Of a stretch of 49,374 nt of DNA, positions 33,651 to 43,020 are shown in pieces. Position 1 is the first letter of the stretch, and every line of letters starts with the position of its first letter. The stretch covers positions 1 through 49,374 of the forward strand of contig CBFIHN010000007.1 of the NCBI GenBank assembly GCA_965662575.1, given 5' to 3'. The notes under the pieces were generated by a model. It had not been told where the DNA came from. It saw nothing but the letters and a program-made list of their open reading frames with translations, and made no database searches. The DNA is from CBFIHN01 sp965662575. GTDB taxonomy: Bacteria > Pseudomonadota > Gammaproteobacteria > Francisellales > CACEW01. The position numbers and the translations under genes were made by a program.

Positions 33651-36224
33651 TTAAGTATTCTGGCCAGCCAAGTTTTTTAACTGATATAAAATCTCAAGGG
33701 CTTGTTTTGGTGTTAACTCATCGGGGGTTATCGCGTGTAGCTTCTCGGTAACTGGATGGGCAGTTGTCGTTGCAAATAAATCACCTTGAACAATACCAAA
33801 TTGTTCAGATTGTTGCACAACACTTTGCTGTTCTAGTGACGCCAGATAATCCCGAGCGTGTCCAATCACGATTTTGGGAACACCAGCTAATTGTGCAACT
33901 TGTAAGCCATAGCTTTGGTTGGCCGGGCCATCTTTGACCTCGTGGAGAAAGACAATACTGTCACCATGTTCGCTAGCGCGCAGGTGGACATTATGGATAC
34001 TATGAATTTTCTCAGCGAGCTGGGTGAGTTCAAAGTAATGTGTGGCAAATAAGCAGAGTGCTTGATTTTTTTCAGCCAAATATTTTGCTGCGGCATGCGC
34101 TAAAGATAAGCCATCAAAGGTGCTGGTTCCACGACCAACTTCATCCATTAGTACCAAGCTATTTGGGGTTGCGTAGTGGAGAATATTAGCCGTTTCAGTC
34201 ATTTCAACCATAAACGTTGAGCGGCCAGATGCCAAATCATCTGCTGCGCCAATACGAGTAAAGATACGGTCAATATGGCCAATCGTTGCTTTGCTTGCAG
34301 GGACAAAGCTGCCGGTGTGAGCCAGCAAGGCAATGAGAGCAGTTTGGCGCATATAGGTTGATTTGCCACCCATGTTGGGGCCAGTAATCAGTAACATTTT
34401 TCGTTGGTCATTAAGCTGAACGTCATTGGCAATAAACGGTTCTAAAAGTACTTGTTCAATCACCGGGTGGCGTCCGTCAGTAATCTCAATTTCTGCTGCA
34501 TTGCTTAACGTTGGGCAAACAAGGTTTAAACTTTGTGCACGCTCAGCGAGATTGGTGAGCACATCAATGTCAGCTAACGCTTGAGCGGTTTGCTGTAGAC
34601 TGACAACATGCTCAGTTAGTCCACTCAGCAACTGTTCATAGAGTTGCTTTTCGCGTGCCAATGCTTTTTCGCGGCTGCTGAGTACTTTGTCTTCAAATTT
34701 TTTGAGCTCTGGTGTAATAAAACGTTCAGCATTTTTCAAGGTCTGCCGACGAATGTAATAGTCTGGTGCTTGTTCAGATTGTGACTTGCTGATTTCTATG
34801 TAATAGCCATGCACACGATTATAACCAACTTTTAGGCTGGCAATTTGGGTTTGTTCTCTTTCTTGTTGCTCGAGTGTGATGAGAAAATTAGTCGCACCTT
34901 GGCTGAGCTCACGCAACGAATCAAGTTCTGGGTCAAAGCCTGGTTTAATAACGCCGCCGTCACGGATTAGTATCGGTGGATTGTCGATAATAGCCTGTAT
35001 CAATAGTTCACTAATGCGTGGGTGTGCTTGTAAATTTTCTTCAAGTTCGGATAGTCGTGGCGCATTGCTGTCTTTGAGTAATGCTTTGAGTGTTGGGACT
35101 TCAGCTAGTGTCTGTCGTAGTTGAATTAAATCTCGAGGTCGTGCTGAACCTAACACAACCCGCGTCATGATGCGTTCAATGTCGCCAGTGCCGCGTAGGG
35201 TTTGCTGAAGCTCGTCACTGAGATAGCGGGCATTGAGTTCGCTAATCGCTTGCTGCCGGGCCTGTAAGGTAGTACGGCAGCGTAGTGGCTGATTCAGCCA
35301 GCGCTTGAGTAATCGACTGCCCATGGCTGTAGTACAGTGATCAAAAATGCTGACCAGCGTATGCTCAGTACCGCCTTGTAAATTATATTCAATTTCCAAG
35401 TTACGGCGGCTGGCAGCATCGATAATCAGTGCTTGATCACGACTTTCAATTTGTAAGCTATGGATGTGTGGTAGTGCGGTTTTCTGTGTTTCTTTGCAGT
35501 ATTGCAGTAGGGCGCCGGCGGCGCTGATTGTTAATGGTTTGTCTTCACAACCAAATGCTGCAAGATCTTGCGTTTGAAATTGATGGATTAGCCCGCGCCG
35601 GCAGCTATCTAGATCAAAATCCCAAGTCGGTCGGGTGCGTAATCCTTTTTGTTGTTCAAATAGTTGGCGTAGTTGATCATCATCAGGAATGAGTAATTCA
35701 CGTGGTTGTAGACGTTCTAGTTCACTGTGCAAAGCTTCGAGTTGATTGAGATGCAGTGCGGCAAAGCGCCCACTGCCAATATCGAGATAAGCCAAACCAA
35801 ATTGCTCATCTTGATGGCTGATTGCTGCCAGTAGGTTATCTTGGCGTTCAGGTAAAAGTGTTTCATCGCTGACAGTACCCGGGGTGACAATGCGCACAAC
35901 TTCACGTTTCACTGGGCCTTTGTTGCTGTTCACTTCGCCAGTCTGTTCACAAATGGCGATGGACTCACCTAATCGAATGAGTTTTGCCAAGTAGCCCTCA
36001 GCGGCATGGTAGGGAACGCCAGCCATGGGAATTGGTTGGCCATTTGATTTGCCTCGATGAGTGAGTGTTAGATCAAGTAGATGTGCAGCCTTTTTAGCGT
36101 CAGAAAAGAATAGTTCATAAAAGTCACCCATGCGATAAAACAATAAAGTCTCAGGATAATCGGCCTTAATACGCAAAAACTGTTGCATCATCGGGGTGTG
36201 TTGGCTGAGGGTGTCAGTGCTCAT
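33651..36224 (-). CDS. mutS: DNA mismatch repair protein MutS
   Basis: MutS recognises mismatches and starts repair with MutL. The 857 residues match E. coli MutS (853). The N-terminal mismatch-binding F-x-E motif is FYE at residues 35-37 within GDFYELF. The C-terminal ATPase has Walker A ITGPNMGGKST and Walker B VLMDEVGRGTSTFDG, followed by the FATHYFELTQL segment. The clamp and lever regions between are intact. It is transcribed in the same direction as potABC, about 95 bases after potC; the usual partners recA/cinA are not adjacent. Confidence 0.97.
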   Translation of the reverse strand: MSTDTLSQHTPMMQQFLRIKADYPETLLFYRMGDFYELFFSDAKKAAHLLDLTLTHRGKSNGQPIPMAGVPYHAAEGYLAKLIRLGESIAICEQTGEVNSNKGPVKREVVRIVTPGTVSDETLLPERQDNLLAAISHQDEQFGLAYLDIGSGRFAALHLNQLEALHSELERLQPRELLIPDDDQLRQLFEQQKGLRTRPTWDFDLDSCRRGLIHQFQTQDLAAFGCEDKPLTISAAGALLQYCKETQKTALPHIHSLQIESRDQALIIDAASRRNLEIEYNLQGGTEHTLVSIFDHCTTAMGSRLLKRWLNQPLRCRTTLQARQQAISELNARYLSDELQQTLRGTGDIERIMTRVVLGSARPRDLIQLRQTLAEVPTLKALLKDSNAPRLSELEENLQAHPRISELLIQAIIDNPPILIRDGGVIKPGFDPELDSLRELSQGATNFLITLEQQEREQTQIASLKVGYNRVHGYYIEISKSQSEQAPDYYIRRQTLKNAERFITPELKKFEDKVLSSREKALAREKQLYEQLLSGLTEHVVSLQQTAQALADIDVLTNLAERAQSLNLVCPTLSNAAEIEITDGRHPVIEQVLLEPFIANDVQLNDQRKMLLITGPNMGGKSTYMRQTALIALLAHTGSFVPASKATIGHIDRIFTRIGAADDLASGRSTFMVEMTETANILHYATPNSLVLMDEVGRGTSTFDGLSLAHAAAKYLAEKNQALCLFATHYFELTQLAEKIHSIHNVHLRASEHGDSIVFLHEVKDGPANQSYGLQVAQLAGVPKIVIGHARDYLASLEQQSVVQQSEQFGIVQGDLFATTTAHPVTEKLHAITPDELTPKQALEILYQLKNLAGQNT

Positions 36225-36319
36225 GTTTTTTGATACTTATGCAGTTAGTGCAGTTTAGCAAAGAGCTTTGCAGATAGCGAAAGGTTGTTGATGCCAAATT
36301 GTTTGCTCCGGGTGGGCTG

Positions 36320-37132
36320 TCATTTTGGCAAGGATTTTCGCGAATGCGACAGTCCTGAAATTAATAAGCTGGCACCAATAATGACAAATACAGTGGCAAT
36401 AATCACCGTGGCTAACGCATTAATTTCGGGTGTTACCCCAGTTTTTACTTGTGAGAAGATTAGCATAGGCAAGGTGCTACTGCCTGGGCCACTCACAAAA
36501 GTGGTAATGACTAAATCATCTAACGATAGTGTGAAACTTAATAACCATGCCGCCAGTAAAGATGGAAAAACTTGTGGTAAGGTGATAAAGAAAAAGGTTT
36601 TGCTGGGTTTTGCGCCCAAGTCCATTGCTGCCTGCTCAATGTTTTTATCTAGGCCGGCTAAACGTGCACGAATGACGATGCTGGCATAAGCAGTGCAGAA
36701 GGTTGTATGCGCAATTAACATCGTTGGGAAGCTCATAACAGTAGGCCAATGAATGAAGTTTTTTAAACCAACAAAGACTAGAAGCAAGGCAATGCCACTA
36801 ATAATGTCGGGCATCACTAATGGTGCTAGAGTCATGCCATAGAAAAAATTTTTACCACGAAATGGGCCAAAGCGTGTCAGTGCTACCGCAACCATCGTGC
36901 CTAAAATCAATGCCAAAGTTGCGGCGCTAACGCCTAAGCGAATACTCAACCAAGCGCTGTTTAATAATGCTTGATCATGCGCAAGTACTTGATACCAGTG
37001 TAGTGAGAATCCGCCCCAAACAGTGACAAGCTGTGAGCGGTTAAATGAATAGAGCACCAGAATAAACAGTGGAAAATACAGAAAGACTAGGCCAAAAATA
37101 AATAGTGCGCGGATGCTGGTGGATCGTTTCAT
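36320..37132 (-). CDS. potC: Spermidine/putrescine ABC transporter permease PotC
   Basis: The 270-residue inner-membrane permease has about six transmembrane helices and the EAA-loop (QAAMDLGAKPSKTFFFITLPQVFPS) that contacts the PotA ATPase. Its N-terminus (ALFIFGLVFLYFPLFILVLYSFN) matches PotC. The start ATG shares one base with the potB stop (TGATG), which implies coupled translation. It is the last pot gene here: mutS follows, and no potD substrate-binding gene is present. Confidence 0.93.
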   Translation of the reverse strand: MKRSTSIRALFIFGLVFLYFPLFILVLYSFNRSQLVTVWGGFSLHWYQVLAHDQALLNSAWLSIRLGVSAATLALILGTMVAVALTRFGPFRGKNFFYGMTLAPLVMPDIISGIALLLVFVGLKNFIHWPTVMSFPTMLIAHTTFCTAYASIVIRARLAGLDKNIEQAAMDLGAKPSKTFFFITLPQVFPSLLAAWLLSFTLSLDDLVITTFVSGPGSSTLPMLIFSQVKTGVTPEINALATVIIATVFVIIGASLLISGLSHSRKSLPK

Positions 37133-38031
37133 CAGTGATGTCCCTCAGCAAAAGCACGGCGCAATAAAAACATGGGGATTAACAAAATGATTAACATAAT
37201 CACTGATAGTGTTGCGGCTAAGCACCAGTTGTTGGCAATAAAGACAGTTTGCCAAATCACATTGCCAATCATGACTGTATTCACGCCGCCTAGAATCTGT
37301 GGGATGATAACCTCACCCATGGCGGGGATAAAAACCAAAAGTGCACCCGCAATGATCCCAGAAAGTGATAATGGCAGTGTAATCGTTAAAAAGCTACCAA
37401 AGCGTCTACCACCTAAGTCATAGGCGGCTTCAATATAACGCCGATCGAGTTTTGCCAGAGTGGCATACAGTGGCAAGACGAAAAAGGGTAAATAGCCATA
37501 AAGCAAGCCCAGATAAACAGCAAAATTGGTATGCATCATTTGGATTGGTTGATGAATGACGCCCAGGGCAAGCAGAGCATGGTTGACAAGGCCGTTATTT
37601 TGGAGGATCACTGTCCAGGCATAAGCGCGTAGTAAAAATGACGTCCAATAGGGCAAAATAATCAGCAGCAGTAATACGGGGCGATAGCGGTTTTGGCAGG
37701 TGGCAACGGCATAAGCGATGGGGTAGCCCAATAGGATACAAAGTGTAGTTGTGGTGAGTGCCAGCTTCATTGAATGCCAGAAAGCAATCACAAATAAATC
37801 TGATTTTAGTACCATCAAATAATTGTGTAAATTGATGACCATATGCATGGCATCATCTTTCATTTGCAAAATCGGGGTATAGGGTGGGCTGGCTAATTGT
37901 GGCAGTGACAAGCTAATCTTTAAAACAAACAGCAAAGGAATCGCAAGAAACATAGTAAACCACAGAAAGGGAATGCCAAGCACGGTGGTTTGGCGAATGC
38001 GATCTATTTGTTGGTAGCTTAAGCGTATCAT
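37132..38031 (-). CDS. potB: Spermidine/putrescine ABC transporter permease PotB
   Basis: This is a 299-residue permease with about six transmembrane helices and an EAA-loop (EAAYDLGGRRFGSFLTITLPLSL). The ATG at 38031 overlaps the potA stop by ATGA and gives the family-like start MIRLSYQQID. A start at 38064 would add 11 residues read out of potA and is less likely. PotB and PotC form the membrane channel of the polyamine importer. Confidence 0.93.
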   Translation of the reverse strand: MIRLSYQQIDRIRQTTVLGIPFLWFTMFLAIPLLFVLKISLSLPQLASPPYTPILQMKDDAMHMVINLHNYLMVLKSDLFVIAFWHSMKLALTTTTLCILLGYPIAYAVATCQNRYRPVLLLLIILPYWTSFLLRAYAWTVILQNNGLVNHALLALGVIHQPIQMMHTNFAVYLGLLYGYLPFFVLPLYATLAKLDRRYIEAAYDLGGRRFGSFLTITLPLSLSGIIAGALLVFIPAMGEVIIPQILGGVNTVMIGNVIWQTVFIANNWCLAATLSVIMLIILLIPMFLLRRAFAEGHH

Positions 38032-39134
38032 GCAGGCAATACCATGACATTGGCGCTGTCCCAAGTCAGGTAAACCCTATCTTTCCACGTTGGGTGGTCG
38101 GCTCGTCGCTCGACATTAAAGTCGGTGGCTTTGATTACCAAATTTTCATCAATACGAACGTGATAGGTGGACAGGCCGCCAAGGTAAGCAATATCTTCGA
38201 CAAATCCAGTGATGCAATTGACCGGTTGTGTCTGCTGGTAGTCTTCGGGTGGTTCTTTGCTAATCATCATTTTTTCTGGGCGAATGCCAAGATAAATATT
38301 CTGTTCTTCAATCCCTTCAATACTGCGACTAATATAGAATAGACTGTTAACTTGCTCTGACCTTAGCAGCGCATGTTCGGTTTGTTTGTCGATGAATTGA
38401 CAATTGAAAATATTGACCTGCCCCATAAAACGTGCGCTAAAACGGGTTAAAGGAAACTCATAAACTTCATTCGGTGTGCCGGTTTGTAATAAGCGCCCTT
38501 GATGCATTAAACCGATGCGTGTTGACATGGTCATGGCTTCAGCTTGGTCATGTGTCACCATCAAGAAGCTGGTGCCGAGTGCTTCTTGTATGTCAACCAA
38601 TTGGAATTGCATTTGTTCGCGCAGGTTTTTATCAAGTGCGGATAGTGGCTCATCCAGAAGTAAAACTTTTGGGCGTTTGGCCAGGCAGCGTGCTAAAGCG
38701 ACACGCTGACATTGGCCGCCCGATAATTGGTGTGGTTTGCGATGACGGTGTGAGTTTAGTTCAACTAGCTCGAGCATATGATCAACACGATGTTTGATCT
38801 GCGTTTTATTCATGCGGTCTTGTTTTAATCCAAAGGCAATATTTTGTGCAACTGTCATATGAGGAAACAGCGCATAAGATTGAAACATCATGTTAATCGG
38901 ACGAGCAAAGGGTGGTAGGTGGGTGATATCTTCTCCATCGAGTAAAATATTGCCATGGCTGGGAGTTTCAAAGCCAGCTAATAGACGCAATAAGCTTGAT
39001 TTTCCGCAGCCAGAACTGCCGAGCAGAGAAAAAAACTCGCCTGGATAAATTTTTAAATTGACTTGGTCAACAGCAATGTCTTCACCAAAAATTTTTGATA
39101 CTTGCTGTAGTTCAATTAGAGGTTTTGAATCCAT
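38028..39134 (-). CDS. potA: Spermidine/putrescine ABC transporter ATPase PotA
   Basis: The 368-residue ATPase has Walker A GSSGCGKSS at residues 39-47, signature LSGGQCQRVALARCL, Walker B VLLLDEPLSALD and the switch His in LMVTHDQAEAMT. The C-terminal TOBE-type regulatory region (GFVEDIAYLGG) is present. Length and motifs fit PotA. It is the first gene of potA-potB-potC. The gene is divergent from gatC across about 200 bases. Confidence 0.94.
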   Translation of the reverse strand: MDSKPLIELQQVSKIFGEDIAVDQVNLKIYPGEFFSLLGSSGCGKSSLLRLLAGFETPSHGNILLDGEDITHLPPFARPINMMFQSYALFPHMTVAQNIAFGLKQDRMNKTQIKHRVDHMLELVELNSHRHRKPHQLSGGQCQRVALARCLAKRPKVLLLDEPLSALDKNLREQMQFQLVDIQEALGTSFLMVTHDQAEAMTMSTRIGLMHQGRLLQTGTPNEVYEFPLTRFSARFMGQVNIFNCQFIDKQTEHALLRSEQVNSLFYISRSIEGIEEQNIYLGIRPEKMMISKEPPEDYQQTQPVNCITGFVEDIAYLGGLSTYHVRIDENLVIKATDFNVERRADHPTWKDRVYLTWDSANVMVLPA

Positions 39135-39282
39135 GGAGATAATTCAAGTAAATCAATGAGGCGGATTATAGCGCTATCCTGTTGGGCATGAAACAGCTGC
39201 TACTGGAGTATCATCAGCGTAAAGCAACGCATCAGTGAGCAAAAAGACGACAAATGCTTTAGGTGAGTTTTTCTTGTGGTCA

Positions 39283-39311
39283 TTCCTAGTGCTTTCGCAA
39301 TGGGTTATAAT
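39283..39311 (+). promoter_or_regulatory. Candidate promoter of gatCAB
   Basis: A consensus TATAAT (39306-39311) lies 29 bases before the gatC ATG. The -35 place (39283-39288) reads TTCCTA, a poor match with 17-base spacing. The -10 alone makes this likely. Confidence 0.5.
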
Positions 39312-39340
39312 CATATGCATTCAATAGACTGAGAAGCGCG

Positions 39341-39631
39341 ATGAGTATTGATATGAAAACCGTCGAGCATGTTGCTAATTTAGCACGGCTCGAGTTATCT
39401 GAATCAGAGAAAGAACATTATCTAAAAGATCTCAATGATATTTTACAAACGATTGACGTGGTGAATGCTCAAGATACTAAAGGTGTTGAGCCGATGGCAC
39501 ACCCCATGGATTTTAGTCAGCGGCTGCGTGAAGATGACATCACAGAGGTCAACCAGCGTGAATTATTGCAAAAATCTGCACCGCAAGTTGAAGAGGGATT
39601 ATATCTTGTCCCTCGGGTGGTTGAGTCATGA
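39341..39631 (+). CDS. gatC: Asp-tRNA(Asn)/Glu-tRNA(Gln) amidotransferase subunit C
   Basis: A 96-residue GatC that wraps around GatA and GatB and stabilises the heterotrimer. It shows the family pattern VEHVANLARLELSESEKE, the central LNDILQTIDVVNAQDTKGVEPMAHP and the C-terminal LYLVPRVVE. GAGAAG lies nine bases before the ATG. The stop overlaps the gatA ATG as ATGA. GatCAB suggests that Gln-tRNA or Asn-tRNA is made by transamidation. Confidence 0.95.
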   Translation: MSIDMKTVEHVANLARLELSESEKEHYLKDLNDILQTIDVVNAQDTKGVEPMAHPMDFSQRLREDDITEVNQRELLQKSAPQVEEGLYLVPRVVES

Positions 39632-41091
39632 GTGAGTTAACGTCAAAAACAGTCGCTGAGCTAATTGATGGCTTAAAGAAAAAGTCTTTTTCTAGTCTCG
39701 AGCTTGCCAATGCTTATCTTGATAGAATTGCACAAATCGATGCCACTTTGAACAGCTTCATTACGGTTGATCGTGAGCAGGTGTTGGCTCAGGCAAAAGC
39801 TGCCGATATGATGATGGCAAAAAGTCATTCGGGTTTATTAACCGGTGTACCAGTAGCACAGAAAGATATTTTTTGTACTCAGGGGATCAAGACGTCTTGT
39901 GGGTCAAAGATGTTGGATAATTTTGTAGCCCCATACGATGCGACTGTGATTGAGAATTTTGCCAATGCGGGCGCGGTGATGCTGGGCAAAACCAATATGG
40001 ATGAGTTTGCGATGGGCTCATCAAATGAAAATAGTTATTACGGTTTGGTCAAGAACCCATGGCAGTTGGATCGTATTCCAGGGGGTTCCTCTGGCGGTTC
40101 GGCAGCTGCAGTTGCTGCGCGTTTAGCGCCTGCGGCAACCGGAACGGATACCGGGGGTTCGATCCGTCAGCCCGCGGCAGTCTGTGGTATTTCTGGCATT
40201 AAGCCAACCTATGGTCGAGTGTCTCGTTATGGCATGATCGCTTTTGCTTCAAGCCTGGATCAGGGCGGTCCGATGGCGCAGACAGCAGAAGACTGTGCCA
40301 TATTGCTTAATGCCATGTCAGGGTTTGATCGTCGTGATTCGACTTCAGTTAATCACGCATGCCCTGATTTTACTCAAGGGCTTAATCAATCACTGCAAGG
40401 CGTGAAGATTGGGTTGCCGAAAGAATTTTTTGGTGAGGGTGTCGATGTCAATATTGCCAGGTGTATCGAGCGGGCAATTGAAGAGTATAGAAAGCTTGGT
40501 GCTGAGTTTGTGGAAGTATCATTGCCGCATAACCATTTGGGATTGGCTGCCTACTATATTATTGCGCCGGCAGAAGCCTCTTCAAATTTATCCCGCTATG
40601 ACGGTGTGCGTTTTGGGCATCGCTGTGAGCAGCCAAAAGATCTTATGGATCTATATAAGCGTTCGCGTGGTGAAGGTTTTGGTGCGGAAGTCAAGCGCCG
40701 GATTATGATAGGGACTTATGCTTTATCGTCTGGTTACTATGATGCTTATTATTTAAAAGCGCAGAAAATTCGCCGCTTAATTCAGCAAGATTTTGCACAA
40801 GTATTTGAAAAGGTTGATGCTATTCTTGGGCCGACAACACCCACGGTGGCATTTAAAATCGGTGAAAAATCTCAGGATCCGGTCAGCATGTACTTGTCGG
40901 ATGTTTTTACTTTGGGGGTTAATTTGGCTGGTTTGCCAGGGATGTCAATACCTGCTGGGTTTGCTGATGGCTTGCCAGTTGGTTTGCAACTGATAGGTCA
41001 AGCGTTTGATGAGTCAACCATTCTTAATTTGGCACATCAATATCAGCAACAAACGGATTGGCATCAGCAACAACCAACAGTGGAGATTTAG
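39628..41091 (+). CDS. gatA: Asp-tRNA(Asn)/Glu-tRNA(Gln) amidotransferase subunit A
   Basis: GatA releases ammonia from glutamine for the amidation in GatB. The amidase-signature Ser-cisSer-Lys triad is visible: Lys79 in VAQKDIF, the cis-Ser in PGGSSGGSA and the nucleophile Ser in TDTGGSIRQPAA. At 487 residues the length is standard. Translation is coupled to gatC by a 4-base overlap. Subunit B follows two bases after the stop. Confidence 0.96.
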   Translation: MSELTSKTVAELIDGLKKKSFSSLELANAYLDRIAQIDATLNSFITVDREQVLAQAKAADMMMAKSHSGLLTGVPVAQKDIFCTQGIKTSCGSKMLDNFVAPYDATVIENFANAGAVMLGKTNMDEFAMGSSNENSYYGLVKNPWQLDRIPGGSSGGSAAAVAARLAPAATGTDTGGSIRQPAAVCGISGIKPTYGRVSRYGMIAFASSLDQGGPMAQTAEDCAILLNAMSGFDRRDSTSVNHACPDFTQGLNQSLQGVKIGLPKEFFGEGVDVNIARCIERAIEEYRKLGAEFVEVSLPHNHLGLAAYYIIAPAEASSNLSRYDGVRFGHRCEQPKDLMDLYKRSRGEGFGAEVKRRIMIGTYALSSGYYDAYYLKAQKIRRLIQQDFAQVFEKVDAILGPTTPTVAFKIGEKSQDPVSMYLSDVFTLGVNLAGLPGMSIPAGFADGLPVGLQLIGQAFDESTILNLAHQYQQQTDWHQQQPTVEI

Positions 41092-41093
41092 TC

Positions 41094-42521
41094 ATGGCGT
41101 GGGAAACAGTGATCGGTTTAGAAGTCCATGTGCAGCTCGCTTGTGACAGCAAAATATTTTCAGGTAGTGCTACCGCTTATGGCGCTGAGCCCAATACACA
41201 GGCATCCGCCATTGATCTGGGTTTGCCGGGTGTGTTGCCGGTGTTAAACAAGCGTGCTGTTGAAATGGCAGTTAAGTTGGGTGTTGCAATTGATGCACAA
41301 ATTAATCGTCGTTCAATTTTTGCTCGGAAAAATTATTTTTACCCTGATTCACCAAAAGGTTACCAAATCAGCCAATATGAAAGGCCTATTGTTGGTCAAG
41401 GGTCTTTAGATATCGAAGTTAATGGTGTGCAGAAACGTATTGGTATCACGCGTGCACATTTGGAGGAAGATGCGGGTAAATCTTTGCATGAAAATTTTCA
41501 TCAGGCATCAGGCATTGATTTAAACCGTGCCGGAACGCCATTGCTTGAGGTGGTTTCTGAGCCGGATATGCGATCAGCAGCAGAAGCGGTCGCTTATGTT
41601 AAGGCTTTGCATGAGTTGGTCCGTTATTTGGGGGTTTGTGACGGTAATATGCAAGAGGGTTCATTTCGCTGCGATGTCAATGTCTCAGTGCGTCCAGTTG
41701 GTCAGACCGAGTTTGGTACACGGACTGAGTGCAAAAATCTCAATTCATTCCGTTTTATTGAAAAAGCGATTGATTATGAGGTCAATCGTCAAATTGCCGT
41801 GTTAGAGTCTGGCGGTAAGGTGGTGCAGGAAACACGACTTTATGACCCGGATAAAGATGAAACCCGCTCAATGCGTGGTAAAGAAGACGCGCATGATTAT
41901 CGCTATTTCCCAGATCCTGATTTATTGCCCGTGAACGTTGATGAGGCAATGTTGCAAAAGATGAAAGATGGCTTGCCAGAGCTTCCACGCCAGAAGCGCG
42001 AGCGCTTTGTTATAGAATATGCCTTAAGTCATGATGATGTCCTATTGCTCAGTGCAGATGCTGATATTGCTGATTTTTTTGAGTCGGTAGCTAGAGAATC
42101 TACCCGAGCCAAATTAGCAGCAAATTGGATAGTGTCAGAGGTCTTGCCACGTTTAGCCAAAGAAGATGCTGAGATGAAACAATGTCAATTGCCAGCTGCG
42201 CAACTGGCCTTGCTGATTCGGCGGATTGATGATGGCACGATCTCTCATCGTGGTGCAAAAACCGTCTTTGCTGAGATTTGGACCGGTAATGCAGATGTCG
42301 ATCAAGTCATTGCTGATCAAGGGCTTAAACAAATGAGTGACAGTGGGGCGCTTGAAAAGATCATTGATGAGGTTGTTCAAAGCAACCCGCAGCAAGTTGA
42401 ACAATATCGTGCGGGCAAAGAGAAAGTCTTTGGTTTTTTTGTTGGGCAAGTCATGAAAGCAACGCAAGGGAAAGCTAATCCCGCGCAGATCAACCACTTA
42501 CTAAAGGCCAAATTGTCGTAG
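41094..42521 (+). CDS. gatB: Asp-tRNA(Asn)/Glu-tRNA(Gln) amidotransferase subunit B
   Basis: GatB activates the misacylated Glu- or Asp-tRNA and amidates it with ammonia from GatA. The ATG at 41094 gives 475 residues beginning MAWETVIGLEVHVQL, the expected start; an upstream in-frame start at 41058 lies within gatA and is rejected. The catalytic cradle (FARKNYFYPDSPKGYQISQ, RAHLEEDAGKS, DLNRAGTPLLEVVSEPD) and the C-terminal YqeY-type tail domain are intact. It ends 18 bases before the secE promoter. Confidence 0.96.
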   Translation: MAWETVIGLEVHVQLACDSKIFSGSATAYGAEPNTQASAIDLGLPGVLPVLNKRAVEMAVKLGVAIDAQINRRSIFARKNYFYPDSPKGYQISQYERPIVGQGSLDIEVNGVQKRIGITRAHLEEDAGKSLHENFHQASGIDLNRAGTPLLEVVSEPDMRSAAEAVAYVKALHELVRYLGVCDGNMQEGSFRCDVNVSVRPVGQTEFGTRTECKNLNSFRFIEKAIDYEVNRQIAVLESGGKVVQETRLYDPDKDETRSMRGKEDAHDYRYFPDPDLLPVNVDEAMLQKMKDGLPELPRQKRERFVIEYALSHDDVLLLSADADIADFFESVARESTRAKLAANWIVSEVLPRLAKEDAEMKQCQLPAAQLALLIRRIDDGTISHRGAKTVFAEIWTGNADVDQVIADQGLKQMSDSGALEKIIDEVVQSNPQQVEQYRAGKEKVFGFFVGQVMKATQGKANPAQINHLLKAKLS

Positions 42522-42539
42522 AATCTTTACTAAGATTGG

Positions 42540-42568
42540 TTGAGCGGTTTGTGTGTTTATGCTATGAT
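42540..42568 (+). promoter_or_regulatory. Sigma-70 promoter for secE-nusG
   Basis: TTGAGC (42540-42545), 17-base spacer, TATGAT (42563-42568), about 50 bases before the secE ATG. This is the strongest promoter match in the window and it follows gatB directly, so the cluster is not dependent on the gat transcript. Confidence 0.75.
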
Positions 42569-42619
42569 CCCGCGCTGTTTAATTTTTTGCCAAGCGCATG
42601 TTTGTTGAGTGGGGTATCA

Positions 42620-43006
42620 ATGAGTAAAGAAAAGTCTGTCGCCAAGCCTACAGCAACTGGCGGTGCTTTAGATAAGTTTAAGTGGCTTATTGTCGTCCTA
42701 ATTATTGCGCTTGCAATCATTGCGAATATTTATCTTGAAGGGACATTAGCCGGTGCTGAACGCATTGCGGGTATGATTGTATTAGGTATTGTGGCAATTC
42801 TTGTGGCAATGACCACAACAAAAGGTCGTATTGCTTGGAGCTTTTTAAAAGATGCGCGGATGGAAATGCGCAAAGTTGTTTGGCCCACGCGCCAAGAAAC
42901 CATGCAAACCACGTTGTTGGTGATTGCCTTTGTCGCTGTGATGAGTTTGATTCTGTGGGGGGTAGACAGTCTATTTGCCCTGATTGTCAGTAAAATTATT
43001 TTATAA
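42620..43006 (+). CDS. secE: Preprotein translocase subunit SecE
   Basis: The 128-residue product has three transmembrane helices, as in E. coli SecE (127 residues), and the conserved cytoplasmic stretch RMEMRKVVWPTRQETMQTT between helices 2 and 3. SecE clamps SecY in the protein-export channel. The ATG at 42620 has GAGTGGGG upstream; the frame could start with TTG at 42536, but that lies upstream of the likely transcription start. nusG follows 14 bases later. Confidence 0.95.
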   Translation: MSKEKSVAKPTATGGALDKFKWLIVVLIIALAIIANIYLEGTLAGAERIAGMIVLGIVAILVAMTTTKGRIAWSFLKDARMEMRKVVWPTRQETMQTTLLVIAFVAVMSLILWGVDSLFALIVSKIIL

Positions 43007-43020
43007 TAGAGGATACGTTT

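Noticed and set aside
41058..41093. Upstream gatB start
   Set aside because: It lies inside gatA; the ATG at 41094 gives the conserved N-terminus.
42536..42619. TTG-started extension of secE
   Set aside because: It starts upstream of the likely transcription start and the product does not align with SecE; the ATG at 42620 has a ribosome site.
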